A stretch of 64,000 bases of DNA, taken from NCBI GenBank assembly GCA_028583415.1, contig CM053265.1:27621815-27685814 (forward strand), read 5' to 3'. Both the position numbers and the translations under genes were made by a program. This DNA comes from Protea cynaroides (Eukaryota > Streptophyta > Magnoliopsida > Proteales > Proteaceae). The stretch's first letter is position 1. Each line of letters starts with the position of its first letter. The notes below the pieces were generated by a model. The model had not been told where the DNA came from. It was given only the letters and a program-made list of their open reading frames with translations, and searched no databases. Shown piece by piece: positions 1 to 10,620 of this stretch.

Positions 1-260
1 TACTCGTATCTACCTACCACGGTCCACAAGCAGACCATGGTAGCACGTAGACCATACTCGTATCTGCCTACCGCGGTCCACAAGCAGACCTCGGTAGCAT
101 GTAGACCATACTTGTACCTGCCTATCACGTCCACAAGCAGACCAAGGTAGAATGAAGATCATACCAGTATCTACCTACTGCGGTTCACGAGCAGACCTCG
201 GTAGCATGCAGAGACTACTTGACTATACCTACACCAGTTTACAAGCAGACCTCGATAGTC
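1..260 (+). repeat. 54-bp tandem repeat, about 4.8 copies
   Basis: Units start at 1, 55, 109, 162 and 216 and share the core CCACAAGCAGACC followed by TCGGTAGCATG. The array continues off the left edge. It lies in the 3' untranslated region of Tat-1, where Tat-lineage elements often carry variable tandem repeats. Copies diverge progressively rightwards; the fifth is the most degraded. Confidence 0.9.
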
Positions 261-803
261 CGACCGCGGCATGAAAAGAAAGAAAAAAGCAGATCTCAAA
301 CATCCAGCTGCTCGGAGAAACATCCGACCATCCTAATGACAGTCATTGTGAGGAAGAATCAAGTGTTCTCGACTTGATCAGCAGTCAAGCTGACAACACT
401 CCTGGGGTAGGGGCACCTTTGCCATTTCTCAAAACAGAACCAGCACTCGGACCGAGCTGCACTCAACATTGTTCGCACTCAGCATTACTACTTAATTGCC
501 CTCGGCCTACCAGAGCGCCGAGCCAACAACACTTCCGAGGTAGGGCAATCAATAATGCCTTAGCCATTTTTATTACTTAAGTGTTCTCGGCCTACCAGAG
601 TGCCGAGCCGACAATACTTCCGGGACAACCGCAGAATGGGAACAACATCCGAGAAGAATGAAAGAAGACAACAGAAGACAACAGAAATCCAAAAAATACA
701 AGTATGCTTTATTAATAAAAGCCCAAGAAGGGAGGTCATACAATTACACATGAAAAGAAAGAAAAAATACAAGTACATATTTACAAGGACGACTCGGAAG
801 TCC
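261..803. other. Tat-1 3' untranslated spacer
   Basis: No gene is supported here. The sequence holds two related segments starting near 501 and 586 (CTCGGCCTACCAGAG, 85 bp apart), with a weaker relative near 367. Each can fold through CTCGGC/GCCGAG, so this is a degraded minisatellite with small hairpins. Short open frames across it cross the repeat units and look like chance. Confidence 0.5.
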
Positions 804-3411
804 TCAAGACCGGTTCTCCTCGGCGGTCAGGTCTACGGGACCCTCGGAAGGCAGCGGAAGGTCCAGGAGCTCCATGATCGACGTTTGGGGCACCTCGTAC
901 GTAGGAAGGTCATCCTCCTGCATACGGTCAGCCTCCGTAGGGGCCGTTGGCTCCACCCAATCATCCTCGGCCACAACCGGGGTCTCAATCACCGCTGGCT
1001 CCACCCCAAGTACCTCGGCCATGATCGGGATCTCCGACCAGTTGAAATTGGTGTCTTTTTCCATGAGCTGTTCCTTCAGGTATTTGACACCCCTCATGAA
1101 AAACCCGCTGGCGGCCTCCTCCACATCCTCCTCATACTGAGGAGAGGATCGGTACTCGGCCACAGCCCGATCCAAGGCCTCCCGGTGTGCCTCTTCGGCC
1201 TTGGCCAGAGCCTCTTGGTGGATTTGGCCTCGTCCTCGGACTTCTGGAGCTTCTCCTCCAGGACCAACTTTGCCTTCTACGCAGCTTGCAGGGCTTCCTT
1301 GGTTTTTCGCCGCTTATCCTCGGCCGACCGAAGCTTTTCCTCCACCTGGTGCACTCTATTGTGCTCCTCGTCGAGAGCGGCCTCGGCTTTGTCCAGCGAA
1401 GCCCAGAGGGTGACCTTCTCTGCAGCAAGGCCCTCGACCTCCGAGGATTTATTGTTGAGGTTTTTCTCGGTTGCCTTCAAAACCTCACGCAGGGAGATCT
1501 CCAGGACCTCCTTCTTGTCCAAGTCAAATATGGCACGGGCGGCTCGTTGGCAGACCTCGGCCAGAAGATTGCTCGTCTGCACAAAAAGAGACGACAGTGT
1601 CAATACGACAAACATAGCAACACAAAAAATACTCGAAAAAGAGAAAAGGAGAAATTGGGAATTTCAAACTTTACCTGAGAGCACACGAGGAACGCTCGCT
1701 TGAAGACCTCTTCGTTCTCCAAGCTGGACGTAAAGGCCACGTCGTCCGGGAGGCGTCCCTCTGTGACGATGATCCTCGCAGCCTTCGCGCTCTTGAATAC
1801 TGAGTCCGTTGACTTCAGTCCGAGCGCAGGAGAGAAGGCCATTGTCGCCACCTTTAGCTTGTTGCTCCTCCATTGGGGAGCGGGCTCGCCTCCCCCTTAG
1901 AGCCGCCGGTGGCCTCGGTCAGATCGACCACCTTCGGACCTTGAGGGGTCTTCTTTGCCGAGGGCACCGCCGCGCCTTGGCGGGCCGGAACCTGTTTCGT
2001 CACGGACGCCTTGCGAGGCCAGACATCCTTTGTCCTAGCCCCCTGGCGAGGCTGGACTTCCTTCGTCATAGCCTCCGTCCTTGTCTCGTCTTGTCGGCCC
2101 AACCTAGGCGCCGGCCTCGTCTTGTAGATGTCGGCCGGGAGTTCTGCGGCCGACTTGATTTTCTTCTTGGGCGGACCCTCTGGCATGGGCCCCTTGCCGT
2201 TTGCCTCGGCCATCGCCCTCTGTTCCTTGCGAGGAGGCGCACTCGCTGGCTCACCCACCAGCTGGACCCCCTTTGCAGCATCGGCCGTCCGCTTGCGAAG
2301 GATCCAAGCAACAATATGAACGTCGCCAAAGTTCACTGTAATGAGACAAGAGACGACGGTTAGTAACAAAATTGGAATAACAGCAGTGTACAGTCTGAGT
2401 CCAATTAATAAACACACCAAGGAGGCCATGCTCGGCCAACTGCACGGGATCCGTGAGGTCGGCATAGCGCATTGTCTTCCCAGCCATCATTTTACGCTGA
2501 ACCCGTCTCTCCTCCGTCGTCAGAAAGGGGACTTTGTTGAACCCCGTGGCGTCGACCACCAGCCAAACCTTCGACAGAGGGAGAGCAGGGCCACCCGTAG
2601 GAGGGCCCACGAAGAAAAATTTATCCTTCCATCCGTGGATGGAAGAAGGCTTTTGGGAGATGGCCAGGAGCTTCTTTGCAGTCCTCTGACTAAAAAAGTA
2701 CCACCCGGTCATAGAGTGGGACTCGGTCAGACTGGCTAACTGGAAGAGTGACTGAAACAAGTTCACGGTTGGAGTCTCTCCTAGTCAGAGGACAAACAAG
2801 ATGAAGGCATATATGCATCGCCACCCATTCGGAGCTAGTTGGGAAGGGGCGATGCAGTAGACTTGGAGAATTTCTACTGCTAGAGGGTGAAGGGGAAATC
2901 GGAGCCTGGACTTTAAGGCGTGCTCGTACACTTAGATTTCTGACTTATTTACGGTACAAGCCCATTCGTCGGAGGAAGGGAGCCGAACCCGGACGTCCGT
3001 CATCGGCTCTACGAGCTGGTATGCCCGGCAGATCAATGACATAGCCGGTTCGGTCCTAATCTTACTCAGCACCCTCCATGCAGGGAGTGCGTCGATAGAA
3101 GGGACGGATGGTTGACCGCCTCTCTGGTGAGAAGCCCGTCGAGTTGAGGTGCCGGTTGGACGACCACGCTCGTCGGCCTTAGAGGAACTCTCCTCGAGTT
3201 CCTCCTCTGGAGTCGGATCGAAAGCCACAAGGATGGCTTGTGGAGATTTTTGGACGATGGTTTCTGCTCCGTTACCTGTCGACTCTGAGGTCTCGGACTC
3301 GAACTCCCAGCTAACGGAATCTCGAATCCGTCCCGAAGGTTCGGGAGCAGTGGAGAATCCCTCCATTGAGAAAGATGACCTTTCGGAGGAAGAGGTCCGG
3401 GATTGGGCCAT
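804..3411 (-). pseudogene. Tat-1 antisense gene, 'putative gypsy-type transposon' (Transposase_28-like)
   Basis: Read on the minus strand from the ATG at 3409-3411 (MAQSRTSSSERSSF). The first exon holds the family core: YQLVEPMTDVRVRLP, VYEHALKSRLRFPLHPL, IAPSQLAPNGWRCIYAF, MTGWYFFSQR and WKDKFFFV, which I recognise from the plant Pfam family PF04195. Two in-frame stops interrupt it, TAA at 2932-2934 and TGA at 2785-2787. Likely introns with GT...AG ends lie at 2417-2336 (82 bp) and 1674-1577 (98 bp). The C-terminal half is a charged coiled coil (1576 to about 1180), followed by an acidic tail with EYRSSPQYEEDVEEAASGFF (about 1150-1090). A stop at 1277-1279 and frame changes near 1854 and 1220 add to the decay. 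It is antisense to the element, between pol and the 3' LTR. Function unknown; this copy cannot make a full protein. Confidence 0.72.
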
Positions 3412-3645
3412 TCTCTCACTCACTTTCACTCTACCCGAGGGTGTAAAACTATTGGACGAATGGGAGCTACTAAGCATGAAATGGCAATAAAAAGGAAGGA
3501 AAAGAAGAGGACTTACTGTTGGAAGAAATGAGACTCCGAATGCATGAAGGAAGCTTGAAGACTCGATGAACCAGGAAGATCCGACTGCTCTGAGGAAACT
3601 CCGATCGTGACTCAACCAAATGGTCGAATGAATGAATCAAAGGAG

Positions 3646-3654
3646 TATTTATAG
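3646..3654 (-). promoter_or_regulatory. TATA box of the Tat-1 antisense gene
   Basis: On the minus strand this reads CTATAAATA, a strong plant TATA match. It would place transcription start around 3615-3625, about 200 bp upstream of the likely ATG at 3411. A GTAAGT donor at 3516-3511 in the leader hints at a short leader intron whose acceptor is unclear. It suggests the antisense gene has its own promoter rather than using the LTR. Confidence 0.55.
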
Positions 3655-4150
3655 GCGTCGTGACTGTGAACCGTCTCTTAGGGTTCTGACCACGTGGCTT
3701 AACGCCATTGGCCGTCTTCTGCCGCGCCGGATGCGACGTGACAGTCTGACGTCACGCGCAATGATGGCACTCCTCGAGACTATCAGATTGATTACAACGG
3801 TCTGATGCATTCGACCGTTCGAAGATGAGCGGCTATTGATACCGCTCCTTCTCGAGGCGCACCGCCTCCTGGTGGCCGTCGGATCAAGGTGTCGATCCGC
3901 GTCACTTCAAAGATCGACGATCGAGCGTAGTTGCGGAACTCAATTTTAAAGCCTCAAGCCTCGTGCCTCCATCAATCATGCAGACGGTTGGTGACAACCG
4001 TCTCCCACTCAGACATGAAGTTCGATCGTAAGAGGAGGCACTCGGAAGCAGCTAATACGGCCATCGATTTTGCAATCGGCCTCATACGGTGCACATTCTC
4101 GACACTTTGTTTAATCTTGTTGCACTGTCGAATTCGTGGTAACCGACAGC
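3655..4150. other. Upstream region of the antisense gene, Tat-1 internal DNA
   Basis: No coding frame is supported. The segment is CpG-rich compared with its surroundings, with palindromic pieces such as GATCGACGATCGA near 3912. It lies between the antisense TATA box and the sense polypurine tract, so it may hold antisense promoter elements. Nothing more can be said from sequence alone. Confidence 0.4.
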
Positions 4151-4162
4151 GCAAGGGGCATC
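4151..4162 (+). promoter_or_regulatory. Polypurine tract of Tat-1
   Basis: GCAAGGGGCATC lies directly before the LTR start TGTTAGG. The same AGGGGCATC-TG arrangement precedes the Ogre-2 3' LTR at 61012-61024. It would prime plus-strand DNA synthesis. Confidence 0.7.
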
Positions 4163-4932
4163 TGTTAGGTGGGAAAAATCTCATCCATTTAAAATCTTAT
4201 ATGTGTCAAGCTTCACCTTCGGAGCCGACCGCTCAGAGTATCTTGCACTCGGCTTATGAGGCATTCGGTATCTTACGCCCGGCCTCTCATGCGCCCAGCA
4301 TGTCGCACTCATCTTATGTCGTCTAGTTATCATCATCTATGGTAGCGCTCGGAGTTATAGTCCTATCCGGCTATTTTTCCCAGTCGGTGGTCCGAGTCCT
4401 AATGTGATTATGCTACGTCCGAGGAGTCCTTCTCCCAGTCTGATACGATGCCGACTATCGCGGTCCGTGATTACTCATACGTTGACATGTGTCAGTCCCA
4501 GAGCTGACCGACCTAGCTTCCTTGGCTAAGGTCTCTTACTCCTACTCGGAATCTACCACACGGGTGTCCCTCAAAGCGACACGTTGCAATCCTATTGGCA
4601 GTCTACTCCCCTGAGTCCTGGTACCTCCATGCTTCTTCCCAATCTATAAGTAGAGGGCAATCCCTCAAGGTAATCTCTGACGCACAGTTACTAGTTCACA
4701 ATATATCTCTCTCTCTCTCTCTCATTCATCATTCTCGCACGCTCAAACTCTCTCATCATCCCACATTCTTTAAACTGGAGATAGCTTTCTGCTATCTCTT
4801 GACTGTTTATATTGGGAATCTGACTTAGGCATCGGAGTGTACCTGGGGCTTAGGCGCCTAACTCCCTTGTCTCATCTTTGTGATTGCAGGCTACTCGAAA
4901 CACAGACCGACAGGCGATTTCCAACCGTAACA
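4163..4932 (+). repeat. 3' LTR of Tat-1 (770 bp)
   Basis: Starts TGTTAGGTGG and ends CCGTAACA, giving TG...CA ends. A TATA box (TATAAGTA) lies at 4645-4652, followed by a CT-rich leader (CT microsatellite near 4704-4722). Near the 3' end are the phrase TTAGGCATCGGAGTG and a donor-rich stretch similar to the Tat-2 LTR at 12418. After 4932 the sequence switches to Tekay pol, which fixes the border. The partner 5' LTR is outside the window, so the TSD cannot be checked. Confidence 0.75.
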
Positions 4933-7900
4933 TATGGTATATGTGGTAGACGTTACTAAATAAACACCATAGATGAAAGATAATGCTGTGATGCATAAAT
5001 TTCCTGATGTGTTTCCAAGAGATTTACCCAGGTTGCCACCTGATCATGCGACCGAGCTCGTTATCGACTTGTACCAGGGTTGGCACCTATGTCTAAGGCA
5101 CTCTATAAAATAGCTCCAATGGAGTTGAAGGAATTGAAGACTCAACTACAGGAGTTATTAAACAAAGGTTCTAATCAGTCAAGTATTTCATCATGAGGAG
5201 CGCCAGTGTTATTCGTAAAGAAGAAGGACTGTAGTGTTCGGCTATGTATAAAATACCAAAAATTAAACAAGCTCACGATTAAGAATCAATATCCACTACC
5301 TCAGATCGATGACTTGTTTAGTCAGCTGCAAGGTGAAAAGGTATTTTTTAAGATTGATCTTCAATCAATATATCATCAGCTGAAGAATTTGGACAGCGAT
5401 ATTCCAAAGATAGCTTCTAAAACTGGAAATGAACATTATGAGTTCCTGATTATGTCATTTGGATTGACCAATGCACCAACGTCTTTTATGGAGCATGTGA
5501 ATCAGGTATTTCATGATGTATTGGACACTTCGGTCATGGATTTTATCGATAATATTTTGATTTATTCCAAAGACCAAAGCAACTCATACAATGGATTTTA
5601 GAGTAGCCTTATAACAGCTGAGAAGGGAGAAGCTTTATACCGAGTTCAAGAAGTGTGAGATTTGGTTAAACAAAGTTATCTTCTTGGGCCATAAAGTATC
5701 ATCAGAAGAAATAAAAGTGGACCCTAGTAAGATAAAAGCAATCGTAAGGTAAGAAGCGCCTAAGAACATTGCAGAGATCAGAAGGTTCTCGGGTTTAACT
5801 GGTTATTATTGACAGTTCATGGAGGACTACTCTAGGATCACTGTAACTCTTACCAAGCTAACCAGGAAAGGGGAAAAGTTGTTTGGACTGACAAGTAGGA
5901 AGAATGTTTCCAGACTCTGAAAGCAAGGTTAACATCAGCTCCCATCTTGATTATTCTGGCACCAGGGGAACCTTTTTACCCTACACACCAATGCTTCTGG
6001 ATTGGGTCTAGGATGGGAGTTAATGCAAGGAGAACAAGTGATTGCCTATGCTTCAAGTCAATTAAAGGAGCATGAAAAGAGTTACCTTACTCATGACTTG
6101 GAGTTAGCAACTGTGACTCATGCAATCGAGACTTGGAGACATTATCTATACAGGGAGAAATTTTAGTTCAAGTAGGATTACAAGAGTTTTATTTATCTCT
6201 TCACCTAGAAAGAGTTGAACATGAGGCTAAGGAGGTGGTTGGAACTCCTGAAGGATTAAGGCTACGATATTCAGTGTCATCCAAGCAAGGCTAATGTGGT
6301 AGCTAAGGCTTTAAGTGAAAGGAGAATTATGAAGTCTGAAGAAGGACCTAGTACAAACGCTGCCTTGTGTTTCATAACAACAGTTTCAGATTTGGAAGAA
6401 GAGCAATATATAATAGAAACTCATGATGAACTAATTAAGCGAGAACTTATAGATGAACTTATGGAGCAACAACTTTTCGCTTGTGTTCACAGCATTAAAG
6501 ATCATCTCTGATTTATTGAACAAAGTAAAAGCAGTGATTCTGTTAGATCCGTATCTAAGGACTGTACAAGAATATTTGGAGAAGGGTAAGCAAAACCCTG
6601 AGTTACTTTAGATACAGATAAGGTCCTGAGATACAGAGGATGATTATGCATACCTGAAAATGAAAAACCCAAATCTTAAATACAAAATAATGTGAGGAGC
6701 CCATTGTACTCTATATTCAGGACATCCTGGAGTACCAATATGTATCATGACTCGAAGAGATTGTACTAGTAAAGAGGAATGATAACAGATGTGGCTTAGT
6801 GCGTGTTCCAGTGTCTGAACTATCAACAAGTAAAGGCTAAAAGACAAAGACCAGCAGACTTACTACAACCATTATTAAAGCCAGCTTGGAAGTAGAATTG
6901 CATTACAATGGACTATGTCATCGATTTACCATTGACTCCCAGATTGGTAGACGTAATCTGGGTGATTGTGGATCGACTTACGAAGACAACTTGATTCAGT
7001 GCTATATGACCTCAGTATACCTTGGAGTTGCTAGCAAGACTGTATGTGGATAATATTATCAGATTGAATGGTGTACCTGAGAGCATAGTTTCTGACAGAG
7101 ACCCACGCTGTACCTTAAAGTTTTAGGAGGAACTACAAAAGGCCATGGGTACAACATTGAAGTTCAGTACTGTATTTTACCCTCAGACCAATGGACAGTC
7201 GGAACGCACCATTCAAATTTTAAAAGACATGCTCCAAGCTTGTGTAATTGATTTCAAGGGATCATGGGATGAGAAGTAGCCATTGATCGAATTCACTTAT
7301 AACAACAACTATCAAGCTACGATACAAATGTCACCCTATGAGGCACTATATGGTAGAAAGTGTTGAATTCCTTTGTTTTGGAATGAAGTCGGAGAGCAAA
7401 GAATTATAGGACCTGAGTTTGTTAAAGAAACCTATAAAATAGTTGACATAATCAAGGAGAGCGTTAGGACATCTCAGAATCATCAGAAATAGTATGTGGA
7501 TAATCGACGCCAAGACCTTGAATTCACTGTAGGTGACAAAGTATTTCTGAAAATATCACCTATGAGTGGCTTGAAACGGTTCAATAAGAAAAAAAATTTG
7601 TATCCTAGATATATTGGACCATATGAGATTCTAACTAAACATGGAAAGGTGGCGTATTAGTTAGCATTACCACCATCTATATCTGGAGTGCATGACATAT
7701 TTCACGTTTCGTTGCAGAAGATGTATATCCAAGATCCAACACATGTTTTAACATCGGATCAATCGAATTTTATAGAAGACTTAACTTTTGAAGTGGAACT
7801 AGCCAAGATCATCAGTTAGAAGGTGCATCATCTCCAGAGTCGGGATATTTATTGTGTGAAGATAACCTGGCGAAGCCAAGACGTGAAAGAGATTACATGG

Positions 7901-7990
7901 GAAGAGGAAAATGTAGTATTCCCACCTATTCGACTCGGAAGGTACATCTAAATTTTGAGGACGAAATTTTTTTTGAGGATGGGGGAGTTA
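4933..7990 (+). pseudogene. Tekay-A pol remnant: RT, RNase H, integrase, chromodomain
   Basis: Collinear with Tekay-C pol but broken by many stops and frame changes. The reverse transcriptase part is at about 4970-5800 (KFPDVFPRDLP, LFVKKKDCSVRLCIKYQKLN, FGLTNAP). Its catalytic box reads FIDN instead of FIDD near 5550, so the enzyme would be inactive. RNase H follows at about 5800-6330, with a changed DAS region near 5990. The integrase is at about 6600-7560, with SDRDPR retained near 7095 and HP.TNGQSERT near 7180. The C-terminal part ends near 7925 with chromodomain-like codons. The 5' end is cut by Tat-1. It cannot be functional. Confidence 0.8.
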
Positions 7991-8045
7991 TAAGATTCGT
8001 GCATGCGAATTTCGAGGATGAAATTTCTTTTAAGGGTGGTGGAGT
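7951..8045 (+). promoter_or_regulatory. Duplicated polypurine-tract module of Tekay-A
   Basis: AATTTTGAGGACGAAATTTT, a G-rich tract and GAGTTATAAGA are followed about 50 bp later by a second version: AATTTCGAGGATGAAATTTC, AAGGGTGGTGGAGT and then the LTR start TGTAAAC at 8046. Tekay-B has the same doubled arrangement, so the duplication predates both copies. Confidence 0.6.
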
Positions 8046-8422
8046 TGTAAACCCACAAGCCACTAACCCGATCTAACCTTACGTTTTCATATCATGACTG
8101 GTCTTCCCATCATAATCGGCTCCAGTGAACCAATTGTATGAAGAAACCACAAAGCCAGGTGAGCAAACCAGTTAAAATAGTTAAACCAATAAATTTGGTT
8201 TGTGTGGTTGAATGTGTGGTTGATATGTGTGGTCAACCATGAGACCACACACATGAGACCGCACAAAGTGTAGTCGCATGTTTTCGTTGTGTAGTTGATG
8301 GATTATGCGACCGCATATGAGACCGCACTAACCTAGATCACACTCTGTGTTTGGGAAACTTTCCAAATCAAAGGAGATCTCTTTCCTAATTAAAAGAGGA
8401 CTCTATATGGAAGTTTTTTCTC

Positions 8423-8430
8423 TATATAAA
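8423..8430 (+). promoter_or_regulatory. LTR-A TATA box
   Basis: TATATAAA followed by GGATGTCCCT. LTR-D has TATATAAAGGACGTCCCT at the equivalent place, and Tekay-C LTRs have TATTTAAGGGACGTCCCT, so the TATA-GGACGTCCC block is a conserved core promoter of these LTRs. Confidence 0.6.
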
Positions 8431-10210
8431 GGATGTCCCTCTATCCTCTCGTACTCTTTTGGATCAATCTCAAACCATAATCCTAAGAAAAAAAGAGAGA
8501 GAGGAAGAGAAAGAGAAGGAGATTTGGAGAATAAGACTGAGACGAAGGTTTTGCAGGGAAGGTTCAGACTCTCTACAGCAAGTAAGGTATGGACCTTGTC
8601 TCTATAGATGTAGATCGCATAGCTTAGGGTTCTATTAAAGATGTTAAACCGATATGGGATTATTAATCATATGGTTATCTAGGTAAATCTCTAGGAATAA
8701 CCATGAAAGTTGGATTGGTACTAGTTGTTGTGAGAAACCATAAATTAATGGCCATAAAATGATCATAGAATGAACCCAGTTGTTGAGCCGATAGGAAGAA
8801 CTAGGATTGAAAGACAGAGATCAACCAAACTTTGTATGGTCACAGCTCTGGTCAACCACAGGCTGACCAGAGAGTCGACCACAGCTATTCGAGAAGTTTT
8901 TCTGAATCATGTGGTCGCATGCTGTGGTTGCATGATATGCGACCACAGGGTCGACCACAATGTGTGTGGTCACATATATTGAGACCACAGGGTCGACCAT
9001 AGGGTCGACCACACGATAACAACAAGTATGTTTTGAGACCAGACAAGGTTTTGACTACTGTAACTTGAGGAAATTAATCCTTAACTTAAATACATTAATT
9101 ATTTAGGTTCACAATAGATTCAACGTGACTTCCAAAGCTTGGGAGAGGAACAAACATCAATCAAAGGTGAGGGAACAAGATCTAAACTAATTGGATAATA
9201 ACAAACTATTTTATTTTATTTGTCTAATGCAATAAATGATTCTATAGTTGTATGCTTGTAATGTGCATCTCACATGTCATCCAATATTACTACTATTTCT
9301 GTTCATGCATATTTTTTTCGGTCTATTTATAACATGATGAGGATGATACTAGGAATAGGCATTTGATTATGTGTGTGGTTAGTATGTTAGATGCAAGTGG
9401 GGCATCAGGGGGAGGATGTGACACTGTGGTCTTTGGCCTGGTCACCAGACTCTAGCTCTATCTCTACTCAAGTCTTGCCCACTGACATCGTCATATCGCC
9501 ATTATCTTAGTGGAACTATTATGTCGTAGGGCATCAGGGGAGGTGGTTTTGGACCGTGTGGTCTCTGACTCTGCCAGGGGGCCTTAGTTCTATCTCTATA
9601 GACGTATTGAGAGATGCTGGGGTAAGGTCTTAGATACATTTGGATGGCATTAGGATTGGTTAGTTGCAAGTCCAGTTTATAAGCCCTAGCAAATAGGGGC
9701 TTACGTGTTGGTATGGGTAGAGCATCAGGGGAAGTGTTGACGGTGTGTAATCCAGATACTTTAGCTCTATTTCTATTCCATGGTGGGGTGGATGTGGGAT
9801 GTTGGAATTGCTAGCACCATATCGGGGGCATGGTGGTCCATGAGAGTGGTGCTGGGGATCTTTGTTGAGGCACAACCTTAATCAATTATTGCACATGATA
9901 AACATAGGTGGAGTCATTTTCTTGTTTCTACATCCTATCGGGGGGTTTGCTTGTAAAATTAATTTAACACTCCGGGACCGTGTATTCTACTTCTACCTTG
10001 CTCTACCTTGCTCGGTATATGAGAGTTGAAGGCTAAGGGACTATAGGTAGGATTGAACGCACTGGTCAAATCTCAATAAGATTCCAAGTAGAAATGTTTC
10101 CCATAGACTTATAATAATAAATTGCATTCTATTTTGTTGTATGATACATGCATGTGATACCTGATTTCTCATTGAGCTAGGATGGGGACTCATCCTCATA
10201 TCGATACATC

Positions 10211-10406
10211 TTTTTAGATTTTGATACAAGTGATTACTCTGTGGCAGATTTTATGGAGTCACCGTTGGCAAGCGATGTCATTGGGGCTGAGGATATCATT
10301 GGGGAGCACAGCAGGGCTGCACTTACAGCTCTTGCGTCTACGCATGACGCAACTCTTTCCTTACTCTTTCTTCCTCTCCATTTCAGACTATTTTGTAGAT
10401 AAATAG
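10211..10406 (+). other. Diverged LTR peptide frame in LTR-A
   Basis: The frame FLDFDTSDYSVADFMESPL matches the start of the conserved LTR peptide of the other Tekay-type LTRs (FLDVD.GYTVEDYVDAP in Tekay-B). The usual acceptor AG is at 10229-10230 (GATACAAG). The C-terminal CxCxxC part is not recognisable, so this copy has either diverged or been recombined. It is kept separate because it helps define the peptide family's N-terminal part. Confidence 0.35.
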
Positions 10407-10620
10407 TGTGATCTATCTAAGCACTATTACGATTTATTCCTTTTTGATTTGGTTATGTGTTGGTTATGTGTATACGAGATACAATATTATTTTGATGGAA
10501 ACAATGGTTTGTAAAGCATAATTAACTTATTATGAAGTGATATCACTTAGTTGGCATTTATCATTTAGTAATGCTTCCGCTATTATTACTTGTTATCTTT
10601 ATCGTTTTATTCTATTATTT

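Larger units (their letters stand above)
1..4932 (+). mobile_element. Tat-lineage Ty3/gypsy element Tat-1, 3' portion
   Basis: The visible part runs from a tandem-repeat 3' untranslated region through an antisense extra gene to a polypurine tract and a 3' LTR. Sense gag and pol, the 5' LTR and one target-site flank lie left of the window. The order pol - tandem repeats - antisense gene - LTR is typical of plant Tat elements. The LTR end is followed at once by in-frame Tekay pol sequence (VVDVTK-like codons), so Tat-1 inserted into Tekay-A. Lineage is inferred from the polypurine tract, the LTR start TGTTAGG and the antisense gene family, because no sense pol domain is visible. Confidence 0.72.
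4933..10620 (+). mobile_element. Tekay/Del-type chromovirus Tekay-A, 3' part, decayed
   Basis: Contains a pol pseudogene and an adjacent long LTR. Gag and protease are left of the Tat-1 insertion and outside the window. Pol carries stops throughout, so this is the oldest-looking element here. The right border is uncertain: the expected chromovirus LTR end (GGGGTGTGACA) is not found, and sequence resembling LTR-D becomes unclear after about 9790. Confidence 0.65.
8046..10620 (+). repeat. 3' LTR of Tekay-A (end uncertain)
   Basis: Begins TGTAAACCCACAAGCC directly after the polypurine tract. Similar in order to LTR-D: a U3 with repeated GACCGCA/GGTCGC motifs, TATATAAA at 8423-8430 followed by GGATGTCCCT, a splice-donor-like AAG|GTATGG at 8587, more GGTCGACC clusters at 8930-9010, a long spacer with 'agctctatctctat' phrases, and a frame FLDFDTSDYSVADFM near 10211. 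From about 9790 it no longer matches LTR-D closely, and no TGTGACA end is present. A deletion or a further insertion is likely near 9790-10640. Confidence 0.55.

Noticed and set aside
1..260. CRISPR-like regular array
   Set aside because: Units are contiguous without unique spacers, and the setting is a plant retroelement; it is a tandem repeat.
600..1703. 367-codon plus-strand frame across the Tat-1 antisense gene
   Set aside because: It is the reverse shadow of the minus-strand coiled-coil region, which has recognisable family motifs; the plus-strand product has none.
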